From Prochloron sp. SulCav_FS08_3_32_3330 (GTDB lineage Bacteria; Cyanobacteriota; Cyanobacteriia; Cyanobacteriales; DYNF01): a stretch of 32,487 bases of DNA. Where the stretch lies: the NCBI GenBank assembly GCA_020721205.1, contig DYNF01000049.1:1-32487 (forward strand), read 5' to 3'. Of the stretch, positions 7,300 through 16,155 are shown in pieces. The notes beneath the pieces were generated by a model that made no database searches, was not told where the DNA came from, and saw only the letters and a program-made list of their open reading frames with translations. Numbering within the stretch: position 1 is the stretch's first letter; every line of letters starts with the position of its first letter. The position numbers were made by a program, and so were the translations under genes.

Positions 7300-9048
7300 A
7301 TGTTTAAACCTCATTTTTACTTGTTTTACTTATTATTAATCGAAATTTTCTTATTTCCTACCCTTGTCAGCGCACAAAATATCCCCATACCCCAAGAGGC
7401 TGATCTGATTCCACCCCATAGTGACACATTACCCGAAATTCAAACTCCACCCACTTTACCCCCTTTAGATCAGTTATTTCCCCCTACCGATACCACTCCC
7501 ACCCCTTCCCAACCTTCCCTTGAGGATATTCCCGGAGAAATTAAAGTTCAACAATTTGATTTTGAAGGAAATACTACTTTTAGCGATGAAGATTTGAGTA
7601 AACTTGTTAAAGATTATCTTAATAAACCTCTTTCTTTTGCTCAATTAATTGAAATACAAGAGATAATAACCGCTTATTATATTAGTAATAATTATATTTC
7701 TTCGGGTGCTTATATTCCGCCTCAATCATTAAATACCATTGAAACCGATATAAATGGAGTTAAAACTGTCGAAAAAATAACAATTGAAATCATTGAAGGC
7801 TCTATATCTGAAATAAATATTGAAGGATTATGGCGATTAAATCCTAATTATATTAAAAAACGCTTAGAAAATGGTTCTCAAGCTCCTTTAAATCAAGAAA
7901 CCTTATTAACCAGTTTACAAATGTTACAACTGGATCCCCTCATTGAGACCATTTCCGCCGAGTTAGCCGCCGGAGTGCGACCCGGAGAAAGTATTTTAGA
8001 TGTGACAGTCAGGGAGGCTGATGCTTCCTCTCTACGCTTAAGTTTGGATAATCAACGATCCCCTTCTGTGGGTAGTGTGCGCCGTCAAATCGAATTTAAT
8101 CACAATAACTTTTTGGGATGGGGCGATCGCTTTAGTATCGCCTACCTCAACACCGATGGGAGTGATTCTTTAGATCATGTGAGTTATACGATTCCGATTA
8201 ATGCTCAGAATGGTACTTTTGGCTTTAGTCACAGTCGCTCAGATAGCGATATTATTGAAGCTCCTTTTAATATTCTCGATATTCAATCCAAATCGGTTAA
8301 TACTGAGTTTACCTTACGGCAACCTTTAATCCAAACTCCCACCGAAGATTTTGCGATCGGGATCACCAGTTCATGGCAAGATTCAAAAACCTCTTTATTA
8401 AATATTCCTTTTCCCCTCTCAAGGGGCGCAAATGATTTGGGAGAAACCCGTATTTTTGCCCTCAGATTTTTTCAAGAATATACCCAACGAAATGAAAGAG
8501 AAGTTTTTGCACTGCGATCGCAGTTTAATTTGGGTTTAGGAGGAGCATTTGATTCTACCATTAATGAGAGTGAACCAGATAGTGAATTTTTATCATGGCG
8601 GGGACAAGCTCAGTATTTAACACTGATAGGCACTGAAAGTATTTTACTTTTTCGTACCGATTTACAACTAGCAAAAGAAGCATTAGTCCCTTTAGAACAG
8701 TTTAGTGCGGGGGGGGCATTAAGTGTGAGGGGCTACCGTCAAGACGTATTACTAGCAGATAATGGGCTTTTTGCCTCAGCAGAATTTCGTACCCCCATTT
8801 TAAAAATCCCTGAATGGGATACAGTGATACAGTTAACGCCATTTTTTGATTTTGGCACAGTGTGGAATAGTGACGAAATCGCCCTTGAAACTCAAACTAT
8901 TTCTTCTGTGGGTTTAGGCTTAAGATTTTTAGTAGGAGACTACTTTAATGCTCGGATTGATTGGGGAGTCCCGCTTGTGAGTGTAGATCGTCGTGGGGAT
9001 AGTTTACAGGAAAATGGGATCTATTTTACAGTGGAATTTTTACAATAA
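7300..9048 (+). CDS. Two-partner secretion TpsB / ShlB-FhaC-type outer-membrane transporter
   Basis: This 582-residue outer-membrane pore of the ShlB/FhaC/HecB family should secrete a large TpsA exoprotein. The start is set at the ATG 7300; the in-frame TTG at 7294 lacks support. A signal peptide ends at about residue 26 (LVSA/QN). A Pro-rich linker follows (about 30-80), then a POTRA region (about 86-245) with IKVQQFDFEGNTTFSDEDL and a second POTRA with ISEINIEG. The C-terminal half is a 16-strand type beta barrel with the VRGY motif (SVRGYRQD), the conserved loop-6 motif of the Omp85/TpsB superfamily. No TpsA with a haemagglutination-activity domain lies beside it, so it is an orphan in this window. 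Confidence 0.93.
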   Translation: MFKPHFYLFYLLLIEIFLFPTLVSAQNIPIPQEADLIPPHSDTLPEIQTPPTLPPLDQLFPPTDTTPTPSQPSLEDIPGEIKVQQFDFEGNTTFSDEDLSKLVKDYLNKPLSFAQLIEIQEIITAYYISNNYISSGAYIPPQSLNTIETDINGVKTVEKITIEIIEGSISEINIEGLWRLNPNYIKKRLENGSQAPLNQETLLTSLQMLQLDPLIETISAELAAGVRPGESILDVTVREADASSLRLSLDNQRSPSVGSVRRQIEFNHNNFLGWGDRFSIAYLNTDGSDSLDHVSYTIPINAQNGTFGFSHSRSDSDIIEAPFNILDIQSKSVNTEFTLRQPLIQTPTEDFAIGITSSWQDSKTSLLNIPFPLSRGANDLGETRIFALRFFQEYTQRNEREVFALRSQFNLGLGGAFDSTINESEPDSEFLSWRGQAQYLTLIGTESILLFRTDLQLAKEALVPLEQFSAGGALSVRGYRQDVLLADNGLFASAEFRTPILKIPEWDTVIQLTPFFDFGTVWNSDEIALETQTISSVGLGLRFLVGDYFNARIDWGVPLVSVDRRGDSLQENGIYFTVEFLQ

Positions 9049-9196
9049 TTTTATTAGATCTATTCTTAATTTATGGTTTTTTCGGCACTTAAAATAACTT
9101 TTTTTATGAAAAACTTAAATTAGAATTTGCAAAAAAGTGCAGTTTTCCATTTTTAAATTTGAGATTATTAGACTTCTTGCAGAAGTCGAGTAATAA

Positions 9197-9433
9197 CTAA
9201 TGAGTAACAACAAAAGTTAACCATTGTTGTGTTTGAGAACTCCAGACAACGGTAAATTTATCTTTAGGAATAGAGCAAAGGGCGGTAGTTTCTCCTTTCT
9301 TATTGATAAATTCAATCTCAAATACTCCATCTTCATAGTCATCTATAATTGTTCCCTGTTCGCCTTTTCTGAGGTTAAATTCAGGAATATCTGTTAAAAG
9401 TTCGATTACGTCAAATAATTCTGGTTTATTCAT
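9197..9433 (-). CDS. DUF4926 protein
   Basis: This 78-residue small soluble protein matches the DUF4926 pattern as I know it: an N-terminal FDVIELLTDIPE, a Gly-Glu-Gln-Gly-Thr-Ile turn, and an EIEFINKKGET beta hairpin. It resembles a compact SH3-like beta barrel. Its ATG overlaps the stop of the DUF6883 gene (ATGA), so the two are translationally coupled. DUF4926 genes are commonly found beside DUF6883 genes, and a toxin-antitoxin or immunity relation is possible but not shown here. The function is unknown. Confidence 0.8.
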   Translation of the reverse strand: MNKPELFDVIELLTDIPEFNLRKGEQGTIIDDYEDGVFEIEFINKKGETTALCSIPKDKFTVVWSSQTQQWLTFVVTH

Positions 9434-9777
9434 CTTTCTATAATATATAAAGTTGTTAATTGAGCTATAGTGGTATTAAATTTAATGATCCACCCGGTTC
9501 TAACTTTTTCTTTTTGCCCTTCATAATTTCCTCGTATTTCCAGATCTACTTGAAATATCCTCCCGTAATTATTAGGTTGACGTTCTACTACATCAGTAAT
9601 TAATGCTTTTTCTCTGATTTGCTGTTCTAAGAAACTATAGTTATCTTGAGTATAGCCTAAATGTTTTTGAAACATATAAGCTTTATCTCCTCCTAATGGG
9701 TGATTAGTATTGAGAGCATATTTAGGTATTTTAGCAGGAGGAATAAAAATATCAGTGACAATATCTTGTAGTTTCAT
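9430..9777 (-). CDS. DUF6883 protein
   Basis: This 115-residue protein has the DUF6883 hallmarks: KIPKYALNTNHPLGGDKAYMFQKHLG near the start, RIFQVDLEIRG in the middle and VRTGWII near the end. The family occurs as a stand-alone small protein and, as I recall, as a C-terminal domain of some larger toxin-like proteins. Its biochemical activity is unknown to me. It has no signal peptide or membrane segment. It overlaps the DUF4926 gene by four bases and is the first gene of this pair. Moderate AT bias matches neighbouring genes. Confidence 0.8.
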   Translation of the reverse strand: MKLQDIVTDIFIPPAKIPKYALNTNHPLGGDKAYMFQKHLGYTQDNYSFLEQQIREKALITDVVERQPNNYGRIFQVDLEIRGNYEGQKEKVRTGWIIKFNTTIAQLTTLYIIER

Positions 9778-9793
9778 AAAAAGTTATGAATAA

Positions 9794-9877
9794 AATTATA
9801 TATTAGAAAATATTAGGGGTAAATGTCCTCATTTTAATCAATGGTTGACTCAATTAGAAAATTTATCTGACTACTAA
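9794..9877 (+). pseudogene. Possible C-terminal remnant of a lost gene
   Basis: Between an in-frame stop at 9791 and a TAA at 9875 there are 27 open codons with no start. They read as protein-like sequence containing GKCPHFNQWLTQLENLSDY. The residue mix looks coding, but the stretch is too short to name and may be chance. Confidence 0.25.
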
Positions 9878-9930
9878 ACTGTTAAAATGTGATTAATTAT
9901 AAAAATCCGGCTTTAGCACAAAGATCACAA

Positions 9931-9959
9931 ACGCCAATCTCGGCGAAGGAGATTGGCGT
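9931..9959 (-). terminator. Strong hairpin downstream of the poly-Asp secreted protein
   Basis: ACGCCAATCTC at 9931-9941 pairs perfectly with GAGATTGGCGT at 9949-9959, an 11-bp stem with a 7-base loop. It lies about 40 bases after the minus-strand gene's stop. No long T run follows on either strand. Confidence 0.5.
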
Positions 9960-9999
9960 AGTTGATCAAGTAAATATTATTGATCACAGATCCCTAATA

Positions 10000-12072
10000 T
10001 TAGTCATCATCGTCATCGTCATCGTCATCATTAATATTGCTATCTACATCATTATCAATGTTAATTTCTGTATTATCACTATCTTCCACATTAACATTAT
10101 TATTAATCGTCGTATTATTGATTGTGATATTACTAGCCACTAAACCTTGTTCTGTTAAAACTGATTGGAGTGCTTCAGCAAAACCGTCAGGTAAACTTTC
10201 AGGGTTAATTTCAATAATTGACACTTGACCCGGGAAAATCCGAGAAGAAGGTCCAACTTGTTTGAAAACAACCACTTGATCCCGTTCCCGACGACCTAAC
10301 GCTAAACCCCGTCCATGTCCATGTCCACGATGACCCGGTACAGCTACAAAATAGCGATCGCCCCGTAATAGGATCACAACGATGCGAGGTTGATCCGAAC
10401 TGGTCAAACTTAATAAATAAATAGTACGTCCGACCTCAGAATTTTCCCCACCAATCACTTCAATATTGGTATTACCACGACCCCGATCCCGATTCTCCCG
10501 ATCGCGATCCCGATCATCATCATCATCGTCATCATCATCACGATCAATAATGACAACAGAGCCATCTTCGGAAACGGCTTCGTTAATCAAAGTAGAAAAT
10601 TCAGGATCGAAGTCCCCTAAAGCACAAACCGTACAATTTTCAGGATCGAGACTATCAATAATTTCTTGTCCATCTAATTTTTCTAACCCTTCCTGAAAGT
10701 TAGTTTGTCCGGGGAAACCAGCAAATGCCACAAACCCATCACTGCGTCCTTGTAAACTAGCATTAGTTGACGCTTGTTCAAAATTAAATTGAGTATCTCG
10801 ACGCGCTCCACCCATACTTACCACTAAAGAAGGATCTAAAAGAGTAAATACACTTAACGCTTCCCCTTCAATCCGATAATCTAAAGGTTGAGTATAATCA
10901 AATTCTCCAGCTTGATTATATTGGTAAATATCACCAATAGCGATCGCTACTGCTCCAGTAGTGGGACCGATTTTCGTTTCGCTGGTAGCTTGTGTTCCAA
11001 TGGTTTGAACTTGGAATTTTTCATTAGCTTGACCAATAAAAACAATCCCATTTGCACCTTGGGGTATTTCCACTATTCCATCGGGAGGAGTTTCTAATAA
11101 ACTTTCATCAAAAGTAGCTTCATCACCTATTTCCGTATTAAGTGCGGTAGTTAAATCATCTTTGCTACCCGTAAAAATTACTCCCCCTTGATCATTCACC
11201 ACTTTTAAATTAGTAGTTTCATTAGGATCAATAGAAGCATTAACACCAGAATAATAACCAATAACTTCACCATTTTGTACTAAAGCAAAAAGTTGTCCCT
11301 GTGCAAGATTAGTATTAGGATCAACCCCCGTTACATCGGAGTTACCCACATCATAAACCTGAACAGTCGCCACCATCGAAATATTCGGATCTAATTGAGT
11401 GCCTTCCTCTGGAGTAACATCATTTCCTTTAAATTGGAATTTAACTCTTAAAGCAGAGGTTTCAGCCTCACTATTATTACTAATTCTTGTCCCATCAGAA
11501 AAACGATAGGTACTAGGAAGACCAATTAAACCATCATCTAAATTAGCTCCAAAATTACCCAGTTGAAGTGCGCCTTGATCCCCTTCAAATTGAATCGGAT
11601 CAGGAAGAAATAATTTAGAGTTAAAATTTTCAGGAGAGGCTAAAGTTCCGGGTAAATTTAAGAGAGTATCAAAAGAATTTAACGTAAATTCTAACTCCGT
11701 AGGACGATCCCGAAAGAGTACAGGAGATCCATTGCCTGATAATGCCAAACCAGATAAAGTTCCTTGTAAAATACCTGTATCATTGCGATCGGGAAGACCA
11801 TTAGCGTTAACATCAGTAAATTGAGAATTGATCGCATTAAAAACAGCTTGACTGGTATTACCACGATCAGTTTGTAAATTTAAGGTTTGAATATTCGCAC
11901 CATATAAAGAAATACCATTAGTTTCGGTAATTTCACTAGGTACAAAAAAAGCGGCTTGACCAGTCATAGAGCCACCTGTGACTTGAATTTGAGCGTTAAC
12001 GCCCGTCATGCCAAAAGAAACAGAACCGATTAAACCTAAGCTAAGAGCATAAACACTTGATTTAGAAAACAT
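10000..12072 (-). CDS. Secreted protein with two nine-aspartate tracts, unknown function
   Basis: No family is recognised. The ATG at 12072 has a GGAG ribosome site nine bases upstream, which gives 690 residues; an in-frame TTG five codons earlier overlaps that site. A signal peptide is clear, with cleavage after Ala27 (VNA/QI). Residues 28 to about 500 are beta-rich, Asn/Asp/Gly/Thr-rich and nearly cysteine-free, apart from one CTVC pair near 482. Nine aspartates at 512-520 are followed by a RDRDRENRDRGRG linker. A folded segment with GHRGHGHGRG follows, and the protein ends in nine aspartates (682-690) after an NNTTINNN stretch. The aspartates come from GAT/GAC triplet runs. Acidic runs plus a His-rich patch suggest divalent-cation binding outside the membrane; this is inference. 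No TPS domain is visible, so it is probably not the substrate of the TpsB at 7300. Confidence 0.85.
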   Translation of the reverse strand: MFSKSSVYALSLGLIGSVSFGMTGVNAQIQVTGGSMTGQAAFFVPSEITETNGISLYGANIQTLNLQTDRGNTSQAVFNAINSQFTDVNANGLPDRNDTGILQGTLSGLALSGNGSPVLFRDRPTELEFTLNSFDTLLNLPGTLASPENFNSKLFLPDPIQFEGDQGALQLGNFGANLDDGLIGLPSTYRFSDGTRISNNSEAETSALRVKFQFKGNDVTPEEGTQLDPNISMVATVQVYDVGNSDVTGVDPNTNLAQGQLFALVQNGEVIGYYSGVNASIDPNETTNLKVVNDQGGVIFTGSKDDLTTALNTEIGDEATFDESLLETPPDGIVEIPQGANGIVFIGQANEKFQVQTIGTQATSETKIGPTTGAVAIAIGDIYQYNQAGEFDYTQPLDYRIEGEALSVFTLLDPSLVVSMGGARRDTQFNFEQASTNASLQGRSDGFVAFAGFPGQTNFQEGLEKLDGQEIIDSLDPENCTVCALGDFDPEFSTLINEAVSEDGSVVIIDRDDDDDDDDDRDRDRENRDRGRGNTNIEVIGGENSEVGRTIYLLSLTSSDQPRIVVILLRGDRYFVAVPGHRGHGHGRGLALGRRERDQVVVFKQVGPSSRIFPGQVSIIEINPESLPDGFAEALQSVLTEQGLVASNITINNTTINNNVNVEDSDNTEINIDNDVDSNINDDDDDDDDD

Positions 12073-12499
12073 AATTTCAGACTCCAAGTAAATATTTAAG
12101 ATTTAAGATTGAGTAAAAATGAAAAGAACAAAGGACAAAGGACATAAGAAAAACTTTTTCCTTAAATTTAAAATTATTTTTAAATTTTGGTGGAACTTAC
12201 TGTTAAGTATTTCTGTCTATGAAAGCAACTCATTAATTTAAAATTTCCGTAATTTCACTGATTTAATGTTAAGTAAAAATACGAGACAGTTTAAGTTAAT
12301 AAGAGCTATTTCATAGATAAAAAGCCGATTTAGCAATTAAATTCCTCATTGCTAAATTTGCTTTGAAGCATCCCTAATTCCCTAGATTATAGTTTAGTTA
12401 TTAGAGACGCTTCTTTTATTTTTAAAGTTCCTTTTTTAAAAAAAAGTTTTCAGTTTGTAGTTTGAGTTAAAGAAAAGTTAATAACCTTAATTAATTTCT
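12073..12499. other. Intergenic region between the porin and the poly-Asp protein
   Basis: The 427 bases have no supported gene. They hold the minus-strand terminator at 12317-12357, a weaker imperfect stem (12365-12374 with 12404-12413) followed on the plus strand by a T-rich run, and a short direct repeat ACAAAGGACAAAGGAC near 12130. The 12073-12310 part should contain the promoter and leader of the 12072 gene, but no box stands out. Confidence 0.6.
12317..12357 (-). terminator. Porin terminator
   Basis: On the minus strand ATTTAGCAAT pairs with ATTGCTAAAT (10 bp, 10-base loop), followed by CGGCTTTTTATC. It is a plausible intrinsic terminator about 140 bases after the porin stop, which implies a sizeable 3' untranslated region. 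Confidence 0.55.
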
Positions 12500-14314
12500 T
12501 TAGAAAGTAAAAGTAGTACGGATTGCACCAATGGTAATCGTATCATTGGCACTATTATGACCCGGATTCAATACCACAATCAAACCCGGAGTAACACTAA
12601 TATAATCATTCACTTTAAAACGGTAAAATGCTTCAATATGAGTAGCAGTGGAAGGTTGACCTCCGGGCTGAGAGGCTAGATTCCCGTTATTAATCACATC
12701 GGGAATATTAAAACCTACGGGCAAGTTACTATCAGTAATTTTAGGGGGTTGTCCCACAAAAATAGCTCCTAAGTTTCCTTCAGCAAATAAATCAGGGAAG
12801 GTGACATAACTCATCCAGTTAAAGGTATCTACATCTCCCCCTAAAGTTTCTAAACTTGATGTGGTATAACCAGCCCAACCGCCAACCGTTACAGCCGGGG
12901 TAATCCGCCAGTCCACAGTACCGCCAAAAGCATCAGTATTAATGGGAGCAGATGCGGACACGGTACTATCTCCTACGGCTGTGCCAAGGGTGCCAAAAGG
13001 AGAATAGGCGTTAAGATATTGAAAAGCTACATCCACATTATCCACTGGAGTGGCGATTAATTGCATTCCTAGAGTGGTTGTACCACTATTTCCACCAAAT
13101 ACACCGCCAAAGGTAGAATTATTGGCTAAATCAGTAGAGTAAACTCCTTGCATACTTAAGCGATCAACTATTTGCCAGTCAAAACCTACCCCCGCACCCC
13201 CTGCACCCACGTTAATAATCGGGTTTCTTTGGGCAAAACGGGATAAAGGACCAAAACCTGCACTTTCTACTCGGTTGGGACCTCGAAATACGTTAACGGC
13301 ATTAACTCCTGCCGCACCTACCACAGCGGAGAAATTATCCGTGATTAAATGACGATAAGTTAGATCACTAAGCCCCACATCATTATTTGTATCCCCTTCA
13401 TAGCCTAAACGGACAAAATCTTTTAAGCCTGTGATGCCAGTGGAGCCAGACCCCGCACTAAGTCCGGTTAATAAAATACTGCGAGGTCCAAACTGGGTGA
13501 ATAAGCTTAACTGAGTATTGGTAATAGTATTAATGTTCGTGTCTGTATCTTGAATCCGTGCCGTCCCAAAAGTATATTCGTTATCACTGCGTCCTTGAAA
13601 ACCAACGATTACCTGTCCAAATAGTTTAGTAGTGGTAGAAAATTGGCTATCTTCTAAGACTGCAACTCTTTCTTCTAAACCGTTTACCCTTGTGCCAAGG
13701 GCATCAAGTTCTTCTTGAAATTGTGCTACTAATCTTCTGACTGTATCTAAATCTTGTGTCGAAACTAGATCTTGAGTTGGTCCCATTTTTTCTAAACAAG
13801 CATTTAATCCCGCCGCAAACTCATAACGAGTCATGGCACGATCGCCTCTAAATGTGCGATCGGGATAACCTTCCAGACAGTCATAATCTTCCACAAGGTT
13901 ACGCAACGCCTGATAAGCCCAATCTGTAGGAGATACGTCTCGCAATTGATTGACGTTATTGACTTGAGCCATTGTCTCGTCACTACTATATTTGAGTGCT
14001 TCTTCTAAGGAAATAGGCTCAAAATTAAAGTTAGGATTTTCGGAAAAAGTTGAGTGATTAAGGGTTTCAGGGGTAGAAATATTCTGATTAAGAGTATTTT
14101 CGCTCGTTTCAGAAATAAGGTCTGAAACTTTGATTTCTTCTGAATTTTCGGTCGTTTCAGAAATTAAGGGCTGATCCGATGGGGTTAAAATATTTTCATT
14201 CTTAGCATTTAAGTCTTCTGAGGCTGTAGCAAGAGTCGGGAAAATCCCTAGACTTAAAAGGGAAAACAGCAAAATCGCTGATAATCGTTGGTCAAAAAAT
14301 TTTTGTTTTTTCAT
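12500..14314 (-). CDS. SLH-domain outer-membrane porin (OprB/iron-uptake porin type)
   Basis: This 604-residue cyanobacterial porin likely conducts small solutes or inorganic ions across the outer membrane. A signal peptide ends at about residue 31 (ATA/SE). A Ser/Glu/Asn-rich stretch with imperfect SETSEN-type repeats follows (about 50-110). One SLH domain is at about 127-180 (SPTDWAYQALRNL ... GYPDRTFRGDRAMTRYEFA), which anchors to peptidoglycan-linked polymers. A coiled-coil of about 190-222 (RLVAQFQEELDALGTRVNGLEERV) is next, then an OprB-type barrel ending in the aromatic IRTTFTF. This order matches SomA/Slr1841-type porins. An AGGAGT ribosome site precedes the ATG. Many cyanobacteria carry several copies, so the exact substrate cannot be assigned. 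Confidence 0.93.
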   Translation of the reverse strand: MKKQKFFDQRLSAILLFSLLSLGIFPTLATASEDLNAKNENILTPSDQPLISETTENSEEIKVSDLISETSENTLNQNISTPETLNHSTFSENPNFNFEPISLEEALKYSSDETMAQVNNVNQLRDVSPTDWAYQALRNLVEDYDCLEGYPDRTFRGDRAMTRYEFAAGLNACLEKMGPTQDLVSTQDLDTVRRLVAQFQEELDALGTRVNGLEERVAVLEDSQFSTTTKLFGQVIVGFQGRSDNEYTFGTARIQDTDTNINTITNTQLSLFTQFGPRSILLTGLSAGSGSTGITGLKDFVRLGYEGDTNNDVGLSDLTYRHLITDNFSAVVGAAGVNAVNVFRGPNRVESAGFGPLSRFAQRNPIINVGAGGAGVGFDWQIVDRLSMQGVYSTDLANNSTFGGVFGGNSGTTTLGMQLIATPVDNVDVAFQYLNAYSPFGTLGTAVGDSTVSASAPINTDAFGGTVDWRITPAVTVGGWAGYTTSSLETLGGDVDTFNWMSYVTFPDLFAEGNLGAIFVGQPPKITDSNLPVGFNIPDVINNGNLASQPGGQPSTATHIEAFYRFKVNDYISVTPGLIVVLNPGHNSANDTITIGAIRTTFTF

Positions 14315-14423
14315 AAAAAATGAACACTCCTCGAATATGTTTAAGTGGATCCCTATTTGATTTTAAGTTACACTTTACCTAAAATTAAATATATACAATA
14401 ATTCTCAGTAAGGATCAAAAATT

Positions 14424-14741
14424 ATGGCAATTAAGAAACAATTTTCCAGTTTTCAAGAAATGATCTCTCAATCTAATATACCTGTATTAGTAGATTTCTA
14501 TGCCACTTGGTGCGGTCCTTGTCAAATGATGGCACAAGTTTTAGAGCAAGTTCATGGAGTAATGGGTTCAAAAGTGCAAATTATTAAAGTGGATACGGAT
14601 AAATACCCTAAAATTGCTTCAGCTTTCAATATTAAGGCTTTACCTACTCTTGTTTTATTTAAAAATGGACAACCGATTAATCAGATTGAAGGAGTGGCTC
14701 AACCTCAGCAAATTATTCAATATTTACAATCTCAAATTTAG
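14424..14741 (+). CDS. Thioredoxin, y-type (TrxQ-like)
   Basis: A 105-residue thioredoxin with the classic WCGPC active site (C30, C33), the buried Asp24 in VDFYATW and the cis-Pro in ALPTLVLF. The N-terminus MAIKKQFSSFQEM and the DTDKYPKIA segment resemble Synechocystis Slr0233 (TrxQ, y-type) more than m- or x-type thioredoxins; that comparison is from memory. It would reduce protein disulfides in the cytoplasm, receiving electrons from ferredoxin- or NADPH-thioredoxin reductase. It is divergent from the porin, with a 109-base shared spacer, and 133 bases before hemH, so it may have its own promoter. It is full length and shows nothing unusual. Confidence 0.93.
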   Translation: MAIKKQFSSFQEMISQSNIPVLVDFYATWCGPCQMMAQVLEQVHGVMGSKVQIIKVDTDKYPKIASAFNIKALPTLVLFKNGQPINQIEGVAQPQQIIQYLQSQI

Positions 14742-14874
14742 GGATTTAATCTTTCATCACTTATTAGTTATGAAACTCGATTGATTGGGAATAATTTAAC
14801 TTACAAATTGAACCAATATCTTGTTACAATTAGGTCAACAATTTGAAAAAACTTATAAGAAAAAAGTAAAAACT

Positions 14875-16038
14875 ATGGGTCGTGTAGGGGTATTATTACT
14901 CAATCTTGGGGGACCAGATAAAATAGAAGATGTTCGTCCCTTTTTATTTAATTTATTTTCTGATCCCGAAATCATCCGTTTACCTTTTCCTTGGCTTCAA
15001 AAGCCTTTAGCTTGGTTTATTTCTACTTTAAGAGCAAAAAAATCTCAAGAAAATTATTTGGAAATAGGGGGTGGCTCTCCTTTACGACGGATTACGGAGG
15101 AACAGGGGACAGCCCTCCAAGCGAACTTAGAAAAAATGGGTAAGGACGTTAAAATTTATATTGGGATGCGTTATTGGCATCCTTTTACTGAGGAGGCGAT
15201 CGCCCAGATCAAACAAGATCAAATTCGGAAATTAGTAATTTTACCTCTTTATCCTCATTTTTCTATTAGTACCAGTGGCTCTAGTTTTCGTGTCCTAGAA
15301 GAAATGTGGAAGCAGGATCCGGCTTTAAGATTAATAGATTATACTCTGATTCCTTCTTGGTACGATTATCCGGGTTATGTCAAAGCGATGGCATATTTAA
15401 TGATTAAAGAGTTAAATAAATGTGAAAATCCTGATAATGTACAGATATTTTTTAGCGCTCATGGTGTGCCAAAAAGTTATGTAGAAGAAGCGGGAGATCC
15501 TTATCAACAGGAGATTGAAGCTTGTACCCGGGCGATCATGACTGAGCTTAATCGTCCTAATCCTCATGTATTGGCTTATCAAAGTCGGGTCGGTCCGGTG
15601 GAATGGTTACAACCTTATACAGAGGATGCTTTAAATTCTTTAGGAGCAAAAGGAGTTAAAGATATTTTAGTTGTGCCGATTAGTTTTGTTTCTGAGCATA
15701 TTGAGACTTTACAGGAAATTGATATTGAGTATAAAGAAATTGCTCATGAGGCTGGGATTAAGAACTTTTATCGTGTTCCGGCTTTAAATACTGAACCAAT
15801 TTTTATTGAGGCTTTATCAAATTTAGTGATCGAATCTTTAGATCAGTCTCCTTGTAGTTTTACACAGGTGACACATCCGAAGAAAAATATGAAAATGTAC
15901 CCCCAAGAGAGTTGGGAGTGGGGACTTACGCCGATCGCCGAGATATGGAATGGTCGTTTAGCAATGTTAGGTTTTTTAGTGTTACTTTTAGAGTTAGTTA
16001 GTGGTCATGGTCCGTTGCATTTTGTAGGGTTATTATAG
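14875..16038 (+). CDS. hemH: Ferrochelatase with chlorophyll-binding-type C-terminal helix
   Basis: HemH inserts Fe2+ into protoporphyrin IX to make haem. The ATG at 14875 gives 387 residues, the usual cyanobacterial length and N-terminus ([14 protein letters not shown]); an in-frame extension to 14821 is not needed. The catalytic pair is His196 ([10 protein letters not shown]) and Glu277 ([11 protein letters not shown]), whose spacing of 81 matches that of the Bacillus enzyme (H183/E264). Residues about 345-387 form a linker plus a CAB-like helix ([16 protein letters not shown]) like those of high-light-inducible proteins. This helix is typical of cyanobacterial and plastid type II ferrochelatases and links the enzyme to thylakoids and chlorophyll balance. 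A repeat-derived terminator starts at the stop codon. Confidence 0.97.
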   Translation: MGRVGVLLLNLGGPDKIEDVRPFLFNLFSDPEIIRLPFPWLQKPLAWFISTLRAKKSQENYLEIGGGSPLRRITEEQGTALQANLEKMGKDVKIYIGMRYWHPFTEEAIAQIKQDQIRKLVILPLYPHFSISTSGSSFRVLEEMWKQDPALRLIDYTLIPSWYDYPGYVKAMAYLMIKELNKCENPDNVQIFFSAHGVPKSYVEEAGDPYQQEIEACTRAIMTELNRPNPHVLAYQSRVGPVEWLQPYTEDALNSLGAKGVKDILVVPISFVSEHIETLQEIDIEYKEIAHEAGIKNFYRVPALNTEPIFIEALSNLVIESLDQSPCSFTQVTHPKKNMKMYPQESWEWGLTPIAEIWNGRLAMLGFLVLLLELVSGHGPLHFVGLL

Positions 16039-16105
16039 GTTTGTTGCAGGGCTTGGTTTCCCTATACGGTAGTGCTAGAGCCTCTGCAACGAACCATCTT
16101 TTTTT
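16038..16105 (+). terminator. hemH terminator built from a palindromic repeat
   Basis: The arm GGTTTGTTGCAGGG (16038-16051) pairs imperfectly with CCTCTGCAACGAACC (16081-16095), followed by ATCTTTTTTTG. The arms are diverged copies of the GGTTCGTTGTTGGGCTTTAGCACTAC repeat seen at 23433-23457. A further scrap, TTAGCACTACAACGAAC, lies at about 16134-16150. The stem plus T-run fits an intrinsic terminator. Confidence 0.65.
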
Positions 16106-16155
16106 GTTACTTTATTTATGACCATCTACTTATTTAGCACTACAACGAACGAAAT

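Noticed and set aside
10037-10696. Plus-strand frames rich in Ser, Arg or Ile over the poly-Asp gene
   Set aside because: They arise from the complement of GAT/GAC runs and lack ribosome sites or domain features.
10000-12072. TpsA substrate for the TpsB at 7300
   Set aside because: No N-terminal haemagglutination-activity (TPS) domain or long beta-helix repeats are visible, and the gene is on the other strand in a separate unit.
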